Source of the DNA: Polyangia bacterium
GTDB taxonomy: Bacteria; Myxococcota_A; Polyangia; Nannocystales; Nannocystaceae
Direction of reading: 5' to 3'
NCBI GenBank assembly: GCA_030430565.1
Contig: JAUIKS010000016.1
Span: forward strand, 219,358-283,357
Length of the DNA stretch: 64,000 nt
In this document: positions 44,794-53,422 of the stretch, in pieces
Position numbering within the stretch: the first letter of the stretch is position 1
Layout: every line of letters begins with the position of its first letter
Translations under genes and position numbers: made by a program
The notes under the pieces: model-generated
The model's input: only the letters and a program-made list of their open reading frames with translations
What the model was told of the DNA's origin: nothing
The model's database searches: none

Positions 44794-46536
44794 GTGAGAC
44801 GACGAGCGTTGAGCGTGTGCGTCGCGCTGCTCTCCTGCGCGACGCTCTCCTGTGACGCGGCGGAGAGAGCGCGCGCGCGCGCGGCCCCGGCGAGCTCGCC
44901 AACGCCGACGGAGGCGGCGCCGGACGTGTCGAGGTCCGACCCGCTCGGCGACGCCGCCGCGTCGATCCGCTGGCTCGATCAGGGGTGGTCGAAGGAGCAG
45001 ATCGATCGCTGGTACACGACGCCGCAGGGCTCGCGGCTGATGCCCTACCGGATGTTCATGGCGCTAGAGCAGGCCGACCGCCCGGCGCTGCTGCGCGACG
45101 CGGAGAACATGCGGCGCCTGCGGTTCCTGACCGGCTACGAGTCGCCGCGCAACCCCGACGGCCTCCCGGTCGGCTTCGTCAAGGACGGCGAGTCGATCGG
45201 GATGACCTGCGCGGCATGTCACACGGGCCAGATCAACTATAAGGGCGTGGGCCTCTGGATCGACGGCGGCCCCGCGATGGCGGACTTCAACGGCCTCATG
45301 GAGGCGCTCGTCGCCGCGATGGAGGCGACGCTGCGCGACGCCGCGAAGTTCGGGCGCTTCGCCGCGCGCGTGCTCGGGGACGAGGCGAGCGAGGAGGCGA
45401 GGCGAGCGCTCCGCGCCGAGCTGAAGCGAGTCCACGGCGTCCGCGCGAGCGCGCTCGCGGCCAACCGCGCGGCGACGCCGGCCGGCTACGCGCGGCTCGA
45501 CGCCTTCGGGCGGATCATCAACAAGGCGCTGCGGCTCGCCGACCCTCGCAACGGGAGCCCGTCGGACGCGCCGGTCAGCTACCCGTTTCTGTGGGACACG
45601 CCGCAGCACGACTACGTGCAGTGGAACGGCTTCGCGGCGAACGTCGGCCTCGGCCCGCTGCAGCGCAACGTCGGCCAGATCATCGGCGTGTTCGGAGACA
45701 TCGAGCTCGACGTAGAGCGCGCGGCGACCCGCGGCTACGCCTCGTCGGCGAACATCCCGAGCCTGATCGAGCTCGAGGCGCTCGCGCGCTCGCTGCAGTC
45801 GCCGGTGTGGCCGCAGGACGTGCTGCCGGCGCTCGACGAGCAGCTGCTCGCGCGCGGCGAGACCATCTACGCCGCGCGGTGCGAGCGTTGTCACCAGCGC
45901 ATCGATCGCGCGAGCCCGACGCGGCGCGTCGTCGCCCAGATGATCGGCCTGGAGTCCATCGGCACCGACCCGCGCGCCGCGAGCAACATCGTCACGGCGG
46001 GCGGGCGCTCGGGCGCGCTCGAGGGGCAGCGCGAGAAGATCACCGAGGGGCGGGAACTCGGCCCGCAGCTGCTGGGGCTGCAGGCGATCTCCAACCTGAT
46101 CGCGGGCGTCCTGCGTGGAAATATGACGGGAGAGACAGGCGAGAAGATCGCCGCGCTCGCGCGCGCCGGCGCGAGCAGCGAGATGCTGACCAAGCAGGGC
46201 GACTACCCGCGCGATCCCAACAACCCGCTCGCCTCGCTGCTCGCCTACAAGGCGCGCTCGCTCAACGGCGTGTGGGCGACGGCGCCGTATCTCCACAACG
46301 GCTCGGTCCCGACGCTCGCCGACCTGCTGCGACCGCCGGAGCAGCGACCGGCGCGCTTCTGGGTCGGGCGGCTCGAGTTTGACCCGGCGCGGGTCGGCTT
46401 CGTGAGCGCGGCCTTCCCCGGCGGCTACGAGTTCGACACCAGCGCGCCCGGAAACTCCAACGCCGGCCACAGCTACGGGACCGCGCTCTCCGAGCCGGAT
46501 CGCGCGGCGCTGCTCGAGTTCCTCAAGTCGCTGTAG
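44794..46536 (+). CDS. RoxA-like dihaem cytochrome c lipoprotein
   Basis: 580 residues from a GTG with GAGAGGAG upstream. Signal/lipobox CATLSC at residue ~20. Two haem sites: CAACH (Cys139, Cys142, His143) and CERCH (Cys363, Cys366, His367). The N-terminal block WLDQGWSKEQIDRWYTTPQG, MPYRMFMALEQ, NPDGLPVGF and TCAACHTGQINYKG is the pattern of rubber oxygenase RoxA/RoxB-like proteins. These are related to bacterial dihaem peroxidases (CcpA/MauG). It may oxidise a polymer or hydrophobic substrate outside the cell. Rubber cleavage itself is not shown. Confidence 0.88.
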   Translation: MRRRALSVCVALLSCATLSCDAAERARARAAPASSPTPTEAAPDVSRSDPLGDAAASIRWLDQGWSKEQIDRWYTTPQGSRLMPYRMFMALEQADRPALLRDAENMRRLRFLTGYESPRNPDGLPVGFVKDGESIGMTCAACHTGQINYKGVGLWIDGGPAMADFNGLMEALVAAMEATLRDAAKFGRFAARVLGDEASEEARRALRAELKRVHGVRASALAANRAATPAGYARLDAFGRIINKALRLADPRNGSPSDAPVSYPFLWDTPQHDYVQWNGFAANVGLGPLQRNVGQIIGVFGDIELDVERAATRGYASSANIPSLIELEALARSLQSPVWPQDVLPALDEQLLARGETIYAARCERCHQRIDRASPTRRVVAQMIGLESIGTDPRAASNIVTAGGRSGALEGQREKITEGRELGPQLLGLQAISNLIAGVLRGNMTGETGEKIAALARAGASSEMLTKQGDYPRDPNNPLASLLAYKARSLNGVWATAPYLHNGSVPTLADLLRPPEQRPARFWVGRLEFDPARVGFVSAAFPGGYEFDTSAPGNSNAGHSYGTALSEPDRAALLEFLKSL

Positions 46537-49512
46537 TCACGGTCGTCCCTCGAGCGAAGCGACCCACGCGCGCATTTCGTCGCGCAGCTCGGCCGCGCTC
46601 GCGCTGGCGCGCTCGTCGAGGCGGCGCGCGGCGCTGCGGGTGAGCGTGAGCGCTCGCGGGGTCGACGAGGGGTCGAGCGCGACGAGCGTCCGCGAGAGCA
46701 CGAGCTCGGCCTTGGCGTGATCCTCGGGGTCGACCTCGAGGCGCTCCGCGAGCGCGCAGGCCCGCTCGAGATCCGTGCGCGCGGGCGTCAGCTCCTCGCG
46801 CTCGAAGTAGGTCGAGCCGCGACCCGAGAGCGCCGTGACGACGCGGGGGTGTCCGTCCGGCGCGAGCTGCTCCCAGATCGTGATCGCGCGCGTATAGGCC
46901 GCGATCGCGTCGTCGTAGCGCTTGAGCGTCCGGTAGGCGTCGCCGAGGAAGCTGCTGGTGGTCGCGACCTGCTCGTTGTTCTCGCCGTAGGCCTTGACGT
47001 TGATGGCGAGCGCGGCGTCGAAGTGCGCGAGCGCGGAGTCGAAGCGGCCCAGCTCGAGCTCGTTGACCGCGAGCGCCGTGCGGGCGAGCGCGACGTCCGG
47101 GTGCGCCGGGCCGAGGAGCTTCGAGAACACCTCGTAGGCGCGAACGAGGTACTGCTCGGCCTCGTGGTGGCGGCGCGCGGTGGTGTAGGCGACGCCGACG
47201 TTGAGCTGGACCGTCGCGAGCTCGGTCGACTCGCCGTAGGCGGCGCGCGAGACCTCGAGCGCGAGGTGCATCTGCTCGAGCGCCTCGTCGATGCGGCCCA
47301 GCTGCGAGTAGGTCAGCCCGATGCTCGAGCGCAGATCGGCGACGACCGGGTGCGACTCGCCGTACACGCGGGCGTGCAGCTCGACGCCGCGCTCGTAGTC
47401 GGCGAGCGCCTGCTCGTGGGCGCCCCGCGCGGAGTGCATCGAGCCGCGGTTGAGCAGCAGCGTCGAGAGCGAGGGGCTCTCGGCCCCGAAGACCTCGTGG
47501 GCGAGCGCGACCGCCTTGTCGTGGTGCTCGACCGCCTCGTCGAAGTCGCTGCGCAGCTCGGCGAGCACGCCGAGCAGCGAGAGCGCCTTGACCTCGAGCT
47601 CCGGATCGATGGTCCCGCGCTGCACGTCGGCGAGGATGTGACGAGCCCAGCGCGCGCCCTCCTCGTAGCGCGCGAGCCCGTAGCCCACCGACCAGCCCAG
47701 CAGGTAGGCGGCCTCGGCCGCGAGCTCGTCGTGCTTGAGCGCGCGCGCCTCGAAGTAGGCCGGCTCGAGCGCGCGCGCGGCCTCCTGGTAGTCCCCGAGC
47801 TTGACCGCGAGCAGCCCGGCGAGGGTCGAGCGCTCGACGTTCAGCGGCGGGTAGCGGGCGGCCGCGACCTCCTCCGCGAGCGCGTCACACAGCGCGCTGG
47901 CCTCCTGATAGCGCCCCGCCGTGACGAGCGCGTTGACTCGCTCGAGTCGCTCGCGGAGCGCCGCGACGGTCGCCCGCGTCGCGGGATCCTCCGGCGGCTT
48001 AACCGCCGCCGTGACGTACTCTGCGTCCGCGCACAGCTCGATCCGGGGGAGCCGCAGGACCGCGCGGCTCGACGGCCCGACGCTGGACTCGTCGACCTCC
48101 TCGAGCACGCGCACGATCGAGGCGGCGGCCCGCCGGCGATCGTCGAGGCACCGCAGCCGCGCCTCCATGAGCGCGGGCGTCTGCTCCTCGCGGATCCGCG
48201 TGTCCTCGCAGGCGTCGACCCGCGCGGCGGCCCAGCGCTCGGCGTACTCATCGAGCGTGCGCGTCACCGACTCCGCCGAGGTCCGCGCGTAGCTGAGCCC
48301 CGTCCCCGTCATGGCCGTGAGGACAGCCGCGCGTCGTCCCGCGTTCCAGGCCTCCGCGAACTCGGCGGACGCGCCCTTGCAGCGCTGGTCCATCGCGCGG
48401 GCGTAGGAGCCGAGCGCGAGCGCGGAGCCGACGACGAGGCCGGCGGCGGCGAGGCTCCGCGCCCGTCGCCGCCGACGCGCGCTGGGGTCGTCGCCGAGCG
48501 CGTCGACGAGCGCGCGCATCGACGGCCACCGCGACGCGCTCTCCCCCCGCAGGCCGCGCGCGACGATCGCGTCGAGCCAGCCCGGCACGGTGGTTCCCGA
48601 GGGGCGCGCGCGGTGTCCGGCGAGGACGTTGAGCGCGAGCTGCTTCAGGGTGGCGCCGGCGAAGGGTCGCGCGCCGTAGAGGGCCTCGTGAAGGGCGACG
48701 CAGAAGCTGAATTGGTCGCTCTGGGCGGTCGCCTCCTCGCCGCGCAGCTGCTCCGGCGACATGTACGCCGGCGTCCCGAGGATCGCGCCCGCGCGCGTCA
48801 GCGTCGACGCGCGCGGATCGAGGGGCGTCTCTGCGAAGGTCGTGGTCAGCGCGCGCGGCTGCGCGTCTTGGGCGTCGCGCGCGAGCCCGAAGTCGAGGAC
48901 CTTGAGCACGCCCTCCTCGCTGACGATCGCGTTCGGAGGCTTGAAGTCACGGTGGATGATCCCCGCCTCGTGGGCGGCGGCGAGACCGTTGCCTGCCTGG
49001 ATGAACATGTCGACGATGACGCGCCACGGACGCGCTCGGGCGTCGTCCTCGCCAGGCGCCGCGAGCCAGCGATCGAGGCGTCGCCCGCGGACGAACTCCA
49101 TCGCGACGTAGACCTGCCCGTCGTGTTCGCCGACCTCGTGGACCGCGACGACGTTGACGTGGGAGAGTCGCGCGAGCGCGCGAGCCTCGCGGAGCAGGCG
49201 CGCGCGGGCCTGCCCGTCGTCGCGCGCGTCGTCTCGCGCGCGCGCCTCACGGACGACCTTGACGGCGATCTTGCGATCGAGGTGCTCGTCGTACGCGGTG
49301 TAGACGATGCCCATCCCGCCCGCGCCGAGGCGGTCGAGCACGCGGAAGCGGCCGATCCGCTGCGGCGCCGTGTCGGGGAACAGACCCGCGAGCACTCGCT
49401 CGCGCATGCTCCCCTCGCGCAGCGCGTCGTCGAGTCCGTCGGCGCCGCGCAACAGCGGATCGTCGTTTGATGACGGTAACAGCGTTGGCGCTGACGCCAG
49501 CGAATCCTCCAC
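46537..49512 (-). CDS. Ser/Thr protein kinase with TM segment and TPR sensor tail
   Basis: 991 residues from a GTG at 49512. Kinase domain: GAGGMG loop (63-68), Lys85, IIHRDFKPPN (HRD at 187-189), DFG at 207-209, YMSPEQLRG. A TM helix (LAAAGLVVGSALALG) follows near residue 355. The C-terminal ~450 residues are tetratricopeptide repeats of the kinesin-light-chain type (e.g. LLNRGSMHSARGAHEQALADY). This is the common myxobacterial PknB-TPR architecture. The HRDFKPPN loop is slightly non-canonical. Divergent from a second kinase gene. Confidence 0.95.
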   Translation of the reverse strand: MEDSLASAPTLLPSSNDDPLLRGADGLDDALREGSMRERVLAGLFPDTAPQRIGRFRVLDRLGAGGMGIVYTAYDEHLDRKIAVKVVREARARDDARDDGQARARLLREARALARLSHVNVVAVHEVGEHDGQVYVAMEFVRGRRLDRWLAAPGEDDARARPWRVIVDMFIQAGNGLAAAHEAGIIHRDFKPPNAIVSEEGVLKVLDFGLARDAQDAQPRALTTTFAETPLDPRASTLTRAGAILGTPAYMSPEQLRGEEATAQSDQFSFCVALHEALYGARPFAGATLKQLALNVLAGHRARPSGTTVPGWLDAIVARGLRGESASRWPSMRALVDALGDDPSARRRRRARSLAAAGLVVGSALALGSYARAMDQRCKGASAEFAEAWNAGRRAAVLTAMTGTGLSYARTSAESVTRTLDEYAERWAAARVDACEDTRIREEQTPALMEARLRCLDDRRRAAASIVRVLEEVDESSVGPSSRAVLRLPRIELCADAEYVTAAVKPPEDPATRATVAALRERLERVNALVTAGRYQEASALCDALAEEVAAARYPPLNVERSTLAGLLAVKLGDYQEAARALEPAYFEARALKHDELAAEAAYLLGWSVGYGLARYEEGARWARHILADVQRGTIDPELEVKALSLLGVLAELRSDFDEAVEHHDKAVALAHEVFGAESPSLSTLLLNRGSMHSARGAHEQALADYERGVELHARVYGESHPVVADLRSSIGLTYSQLGRIDEALEQMHLALEVSRAAYGESTELATVQLNVGVAYTTARRHHEAEQYLVRAYEVFSKLLGPAHPDVALARTALAVNELELGRFDSALAHFDAALAINVKAYGENNEQVATTSSFLGDAYRTLKRYDDAIAAYTRAITIWEQLAPDGHPRVVTALSGRGSTYFEREELTPARTDLERACALAERLEVDPEDHAKAELVLSRTLVALDPSSTPRALTLTRSAARRLDERASASAAELRDEMRAWVASLEGRP

Positions 49513-49856
49513 GCGCGTACTCCGTCACTCCTCGACCCACGGTATCAAAGCGCTGTATTCGCGTCGGCGTGGCCCGTGGCGAGTCCGCGACTCCCGAGGG
49601 GCTGCACATCGTTTTTCACGCGGCAACGCCGCGAGCTAATTTGCGGCCGAAGATGTTGCCGGCGTGAAGTGCGCGGGGCGCTGCCGCGCGAACGCTCGGC
49701 CGCGCGCGCGAGCGCGGCCGGGGGGCGGGCCGACGACCGCGCGGGTCCGCGCCCATCGCCGCGAGGTCGAAAAAATCGGTCGTTTGGGGCGTCTGCGCGG
49801 GCCTATAACCACGAGAGGTGGTGGTGTCCCGCGTCGACGGGCTCCTCGGGGATTCC
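49513..49856. other. Divergent promoter region between two kinase genes
   Basis: 344 bp, no coding signal. TATAAC at 49803-49808 with TTTGGGG about 18 bp upstream may be the promoter of the plus-strand kinase. The match to consensus is weak. Confidence 0.35.
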
Positions 49857-50696
49857 ATGTCTCGCTTGATCGCCGAAAAGCTTCGACTCCTTCGCAACGT
49901 CGATTCGCGGCTGACTCGCGCGCGGGCTCGACCTCGCGTCGGCGAGTGCTTTGGGAAGTACCGAATCCGGCGGAGGATCGCGGCCGGCGGCTTCGCGATG
50001 GTCTACGAGGCGCTCGATCGGATCGAGGGGCGACGCGTCGCGCTCAAGATCCCGCTCGAGGTCGACGCCCAGAGCATCGGCTGGTTTCGCCGCGAGCTCC
50101 GGCTGGCCGCGCGCCTCGATCACCCCAACGTGCTCCCGCTCAAGAGCGCTGACGTGATCGAGGGCTTGCTCGTGTGCGCCTTCCCGCTGGGCGAGGAGAG
50201 CCTCAATCACCGAATGGCGCGGCGGATGACGACCAACGTCGCCCTCCAGTTCTCCGAGCAGGTCCTCGCCGGCCTCGCGCACGTTCATCAAAACGGCATC
50301 GTCCACTGCGACATCAAGCCCGAGAACTTCATCGTGTTCCCGGGTCGTCAGCTGCGGCTCGCGGACTTCGGGCTCGCCAAGACGAGCGCGCGTATGCTCC
50401 GAGGGTCAGCCTCGGGGACGGTCGAGTACATGGCGCCCGAGCACCACGCCGGGCGCCCGTCGAAGCGCTCAGACGTGTTCTCGGCGGGCCTCGTGATCTA
50501 CCGGCTGCTCGCGGGCGCGCTGCCCGAGGCGCCGTTTCGCTGGCCGCTGCCGGGGCACGACCGGCTGATGCGGCGCGCGCCCGAGGTCGCCACGGTGCTG
50601 CGGCGCGCGCTGGCGCCCGATCCAGAGCGGCGCTACACCAACGCCGCCTCCTTCGCGAAGGCCTTCGCCCGAGCGCGCGCGCGCGCGACCGAGTGA
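49857..50696 (+). CDS. Short Ser/Thr protein kinase (HCD variant)
   Basis: 279 residues from ATG 49857; the frame is open from 49818. A stand-alone kinase domain: GGFAMVYEAL, Lys64, VHCDIKPENFIV (HCD at 150-152 replaces HRD), DFG at 170-172, VEYMAPEHHAGRPSKRSDVFS. The HCD makes it a non-RD kinase, so activation-loop phosphorylation may not be needed. No TM or sensor domain. Its stop is 13 nt before the convergent end of the split MFS gene. Confidence 0.92.
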   Translation: MSRLIAEKLRLLRNVDSRLTRARARPRVGECFGKYRIRRRIAAGGFAMVYEALDRIEGRRVALKIPLEVDAQSIGWFRRELRLAARLDHPNVLPLKSADVIEGLLVCAFPLGEESLNHRMARRMTTNVALQFSEQVLAGLAHVHQNGIVHCDIKPENFIVFPGRQLRLADFGLAKTSARMLRGSASGTVEYMAPEHHAGRPSKRSDVFSAGLVIYRLLAGALPEAPFRWPLPGHDRLMRRAPEVATVLRRALAPDPERRYTNAASFAKAFARARARATE

Positions 50697-50709
50697 GCCG
50701 ACGCCGCGC

Positions 50710-51354
50710 TCACGCCTCGTCGGCCGTCACGAGCATGTCCTCGGGGTCGTCTTCGTCGAGCACCATGCGCTCGACCCGGTCGTCGCGCTCGCGCCGGAGC
50801 AGCGTGTAGACGCTGCTGAAGTCGTCGGTCCACAGCAGCGGCTCCGCCGCGAGCGGGAACTCGCTGCTCGCGAAGACCGCGGCCTCCGACTCGAGGAACT
50901 CGCGGTTGTTGGTCACGAGCACCCAGTCCGCCGCGTCGAAGCCCGCGGCGCTGTCCTCGGCGTTGGAGTACAGCAGCGCCTGCATCCCGAAGGCCTCCGC
51001 GAGCCCGCGCGTGACCGGGCGGAGGTCGAGGTGCCGGTTCGAGATGTTGAACGCGATGACGCCGCCCTCGGCGAGGTGAGCGCGGTAGAGCTCGAAGCAC
51101 TCGCGCGTGAGCAGGTGCAGCGGGATCGCGTCGCTGCTGAAGGCGTCGATGACGAGGACGTCGAAGCGCTGGACGCGATCGGCCGCGAGCTGGCGCTCGA
51201 GCACGAGCCGCGCGTCGCCGAGCAGGACGTCGACCTCGGCTCCGCGCGCGCGCGCGTCGGCGAGGTAGCTGAAGTGCGCGGCCGCGAGGCCCACGACGTG
51301 GGGGTTGAGCTCGTAGAACGTGAGCGCGTCGCCGTCCCCGGCGTGGACGGCGAC
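50710..51354 (-). pseudogene. C-terminal half of a fused MFS/spermidine-synthase-like gene, split by island 2
   Basis: The frame runs from the boundary repeat (AVHAGDGDALTFYELNPHVV) to the stop at 50710. A GTG at 51294 is the first usable start inside the fragment. The sequence is the spermidine-synthase-like Rossmann part (VDVLLGDARLVLERQ, FDVLVIDAFSSDAIPLHLL, GVIAFNISN). The N-terminal transporter-like half is at 59683-61332. Joined, they give one protein of about 745 residues with the expected motif GLGAGTVAV-AGDGD-ALTFYELNP. Confidence 0.87.
51328..51354. repeat. Left junction of island 2 (attL-like)
   Basis: Arms GTCGCCGTC (51328-51336) and GACGGCGAC (51346-51354) flank the 9-bp centre CCCGGCGTG. 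The repeat shared with the right junction spans 51329-51355; the only difference is G versus A at 51345/59727. Confidence 0.8.
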
Positions 51355-51510
51355 CCATGTTCATAGCGTGCCCTTATGGACGTGTTGAATCGAACTGTCC
51401 CGCTCGACAGGTATCGAACCAGGAGCGGACCGGGCGAGCGCGCGGCGTGGGGCCCGACGCGCCCGGGCGGCGGGCGTCGCGGGGCGGAGGGGAGGTGGCT
51501 GGGGCGCGAG

Positions 51511-51554
51511 CGTCGAACCAGCGTCGAGCCGGCGTCGAACCAGCGTCGAACCAG
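51511..51554 (+). repeat. Four 11-bp tandem repeats inside the left end of island 2
   Basis: CGTCGAACCAG three times plus a CGTCGAGCCGG variant, in register of one helical turn. Related TCGAACCAG at 51414-51422. Position and spacing suggest arm-type binding sites for the integrase or an excision factor. The rest of 51356-51605 shows no gene. Confidence 0.6.
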
Positions 51555-51605
51555 CGGAGGCCCGCGACGCGTGCTCCCGCGTGCTCCGCCGCGCGCGTCG
51601 TCGCC

Positions 51606-52271
51606 TCACACGCTCGGCTTGGGCTGCAGCGCGGCGCCGCCCTGCTCGATCGCTTTCTTGTAGGCCGCTCGGCTCGCCACGCGATCGTGCCACGCCCGCA
51701 TGTTCGGCCAGCTGCCCTTGACGCGCTCGAGGCAGGCCTCGACCGGATAGATCATCTGGATGTCCGCGGCGCTGAAGGCGTCGCCGGCGAAGTACTCGCG
51801 CTCGGCCAGCGCGCCCTCGATGAACTCGAAGTGGGTCTTGAGCGCGCCGCTCGTGAACTTCTGGTCGATGCTGCTGGCGACTTTCTTGGCGATCGGCCGT
51901 ATGAAGAACGGCAGCGGCGCGTTGCGTACGCTCGAGGTGATCAGCGAGACCAGCAGCGGGGGCATCGCGGAGCCCTCGGCGTAGTGGAGGAAGAAGCGGT
52001 ACTCGACGAGCGCGTCCGGGTCCGTGGGTCGCAGCTTCCCCTCACGGTCGGCGAAGTACTCGAGGATCGCGCCGGACTCCGCGAGCACGCGCCCGTCGAC
52101 CTCAACGATCGGAAACCGTCCCAGCGGGTGCACCGCGCGCGCCTGCGCCGGCGCGCGAAAATTCTCGTCGCGCTCCCAGCGTTTGATCTCGAACGGTAGA
52201 CCGAGCTCGTGCAGCAGCCACAGCGCGCGCGTCGAGCGTGAGTAGTTGAGATGGTGGACGAGGATCGTCAT
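51606..52271 (-). CDS. Glutathione S-transferase family protein
   Basis: 221 residues from ATG 52271. Thioredoxin-like N-domain (MTILVHHLNYSRSTRALWLL with Ser/Arg near the GSH site, RFPIVEVDGRVLAESGAILEY with the cis-Pro and Glu-Ser GSH contact). Helical C-domain (YFAGDAFSAADIQMIYPVEA). Resembles bacterial/fungal GSTs acting on toxic or oxidised electrophiles. Cytosolic. First cargo gene from the left end of island 2. Confidence 0.93.
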   Translation of the reverse strand: MTILVHHLNYSRSTRALWLLHELGLPFEIKRWERDENFRAPAQARAVHPLGRFPIVEVDGRVLAESGAILEYFADREGKLRPTDPDALVEYRFFLHYAEGSAMPPLLVSLITSSVRNAPLPFFIRPIAKKVASSIDQKFTSGALKTHFEFIEGALAEREYFAGDAFSAADIQMIYPVEACLERVKGSWPNMRAWHDRVASRAAYKKAIEQGGAALQPKPSV

Positions 52272-52313
52272 CGGGGAGCAGGGTAGCAAACGGGCTTCGA
52301 CGAGGGGCGGCGC

Positions 52314-53375
52314 TCATCGCCGTCGGTAGCGCGCGCCGTGGAGCAGCAGCGTGTCGGCGACGAACTCGACGGGCTCGAGGCGACCCGTGACGAATCGATC
52401 GTCGTCGAGCGTCTCGTCGCGCGCGCGCAGATCGGGGCGCGTCGGCGCGTCGCGGGCGACGGGCAAGAGCCGCGTCTCGTCGAGATAGAGCTGCTGCTTG
52501 TCCATGCGGACCGAGACGCGCGCGCCGTCGTCCGCGCGGTACTCTCCCACGTGTCGGCGCCAACCGGCGCGGGTCGGGTCGTGCACCAGGTGCGGCCCGT
52601 CGTTGTAGTAGAGCCGCGCGGGGGCGTCGCCGTGACGCCGCAGGCCCGGGGTGCCGGAGTGCTCGTAGACGAGGGTGTAGGCGCGGGCGCTCTCGCTGTC
52701 GACGAGCGTCCCGGCGACGGTGACGCGCCACGGGATCCAGCGCTCGCGCTCGGGGATCCAGCGACCGACGCGGCCGTCTCGCGCGCGCAGCTCGAGGGCG
52801 CCGCTCGGGCCGAGGTAGCGGCCGCTGGCGCGGGCGCCGTACGCCCGGTGGAGCCTGGCCTCGAGGCCCTGCGAGAACGCGTCGTTGCTGCGCATCACGT
52901 GCAGGCCGATCGCCTCGAATTCGTCGTGGACGCCGTCGGTGATCGTGACGCCCATGGCCCTGAGGACCTCGTTGATCCGCGCGGACCCGGCGGACGCGTC
53001 GCGCGGGAGACACAGGCCGCCGTCGCGCCAGAGGGCGGCGTGTTGCTCCCCCGCGCCGCCGAAGTAGTTGGTCTCGACGTACGCGAAGGGGCGGCCGTCG
53101 GCGAGTCGCGCGGCCAGCGAGAGCGCGGCGTCCTCGAGGTAGTGCATCGCGTCGGGTTGGTGGAGCGCGGTCGCGTCCCCAGGTTCGGGGGAGTGCGTCT
53201 CGAGGACATGGGCGAAGTCCCCAGCGAGCGCGCTGTCGTCGTCGCCGAAGTCCTCCGGCTGCGCGAGCGCTATCACCCCCTGGGTGAGTGGACACAGCGC
53301 GCCCGCCGGGAGCCGAGCGGCGAGCGCGGCGTCGAGCTCGCCACGGAACAGAAACGCGCGGATGGAGTGGCCCAT
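52314..53375 (-). CDS. Unknown protein, 353 residues
   Basis: Start at ATG 53375 (MGHSIRAFLFRGELDAAL). No signal peptide or TM. The N-terminal ~160 residues look globular (LPAGALCPLTQGVIALAQPEDF, FAYVETNYFGGAGEQHAALW). The C-terminal ~170 residues are Arg/Asp-rich and beta-like (YLGPSGALELRARDGRVGRW, RLYYNDGPHLV). I do not recognise a family. It precedes the GST gene on the same strand by 43 nt, so the two may form one transcript. Confidence 0.75.
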   Translation of the reverse strand: MGHSIRAFLFRGELDAALAARLPAGALCPLTQGVIALAQPEDFGDDDSALAGDFAHVLETHSPEPGDATALHQPDAMHYLEDAALSLAARLADGRPFAYVETNYFGGAGEQHAALWRDGGLCLPRDASAGSARINEVLRAMGVTITDGVHDEFEAIGLHVMRSNDAFSQGLEARLHRAYGARASGRYLGPSGALELRARDGRVGRWIPERERWIPWRVTVAGTLVDSESARAYTLVYEHSGTPGLRRHGDAPARLYYNDGPHLVHDPTRAGWRRHVGEYRADDGARVSVRMDKQQLYLDETRLLPVARDAPTRPDLRARDETLDDDRFVTGRLEPVEFVADTLLLHGARYRRR

Positions 53376-53422
53376 AGAGTCCGATCGTATCGCTGGAGCC
53401 TCGTCACGATACACTCGTGGCG

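Noticed and set aside
46717..49470. 917-codon plus-strand frame over the kinase gene
   Set aside because: Antisense shadow; the minus-strand kinase has all catalytic motifs and TPRs.
51405..51430. tRNA-like T-arm (GGTTCGATACC on the minus strand) at the left end of island 2
   Set aside because: No acceptor stem, D-arm or anticodon arm can be drawn; the words are part of the TCGAACCAG repeat family.
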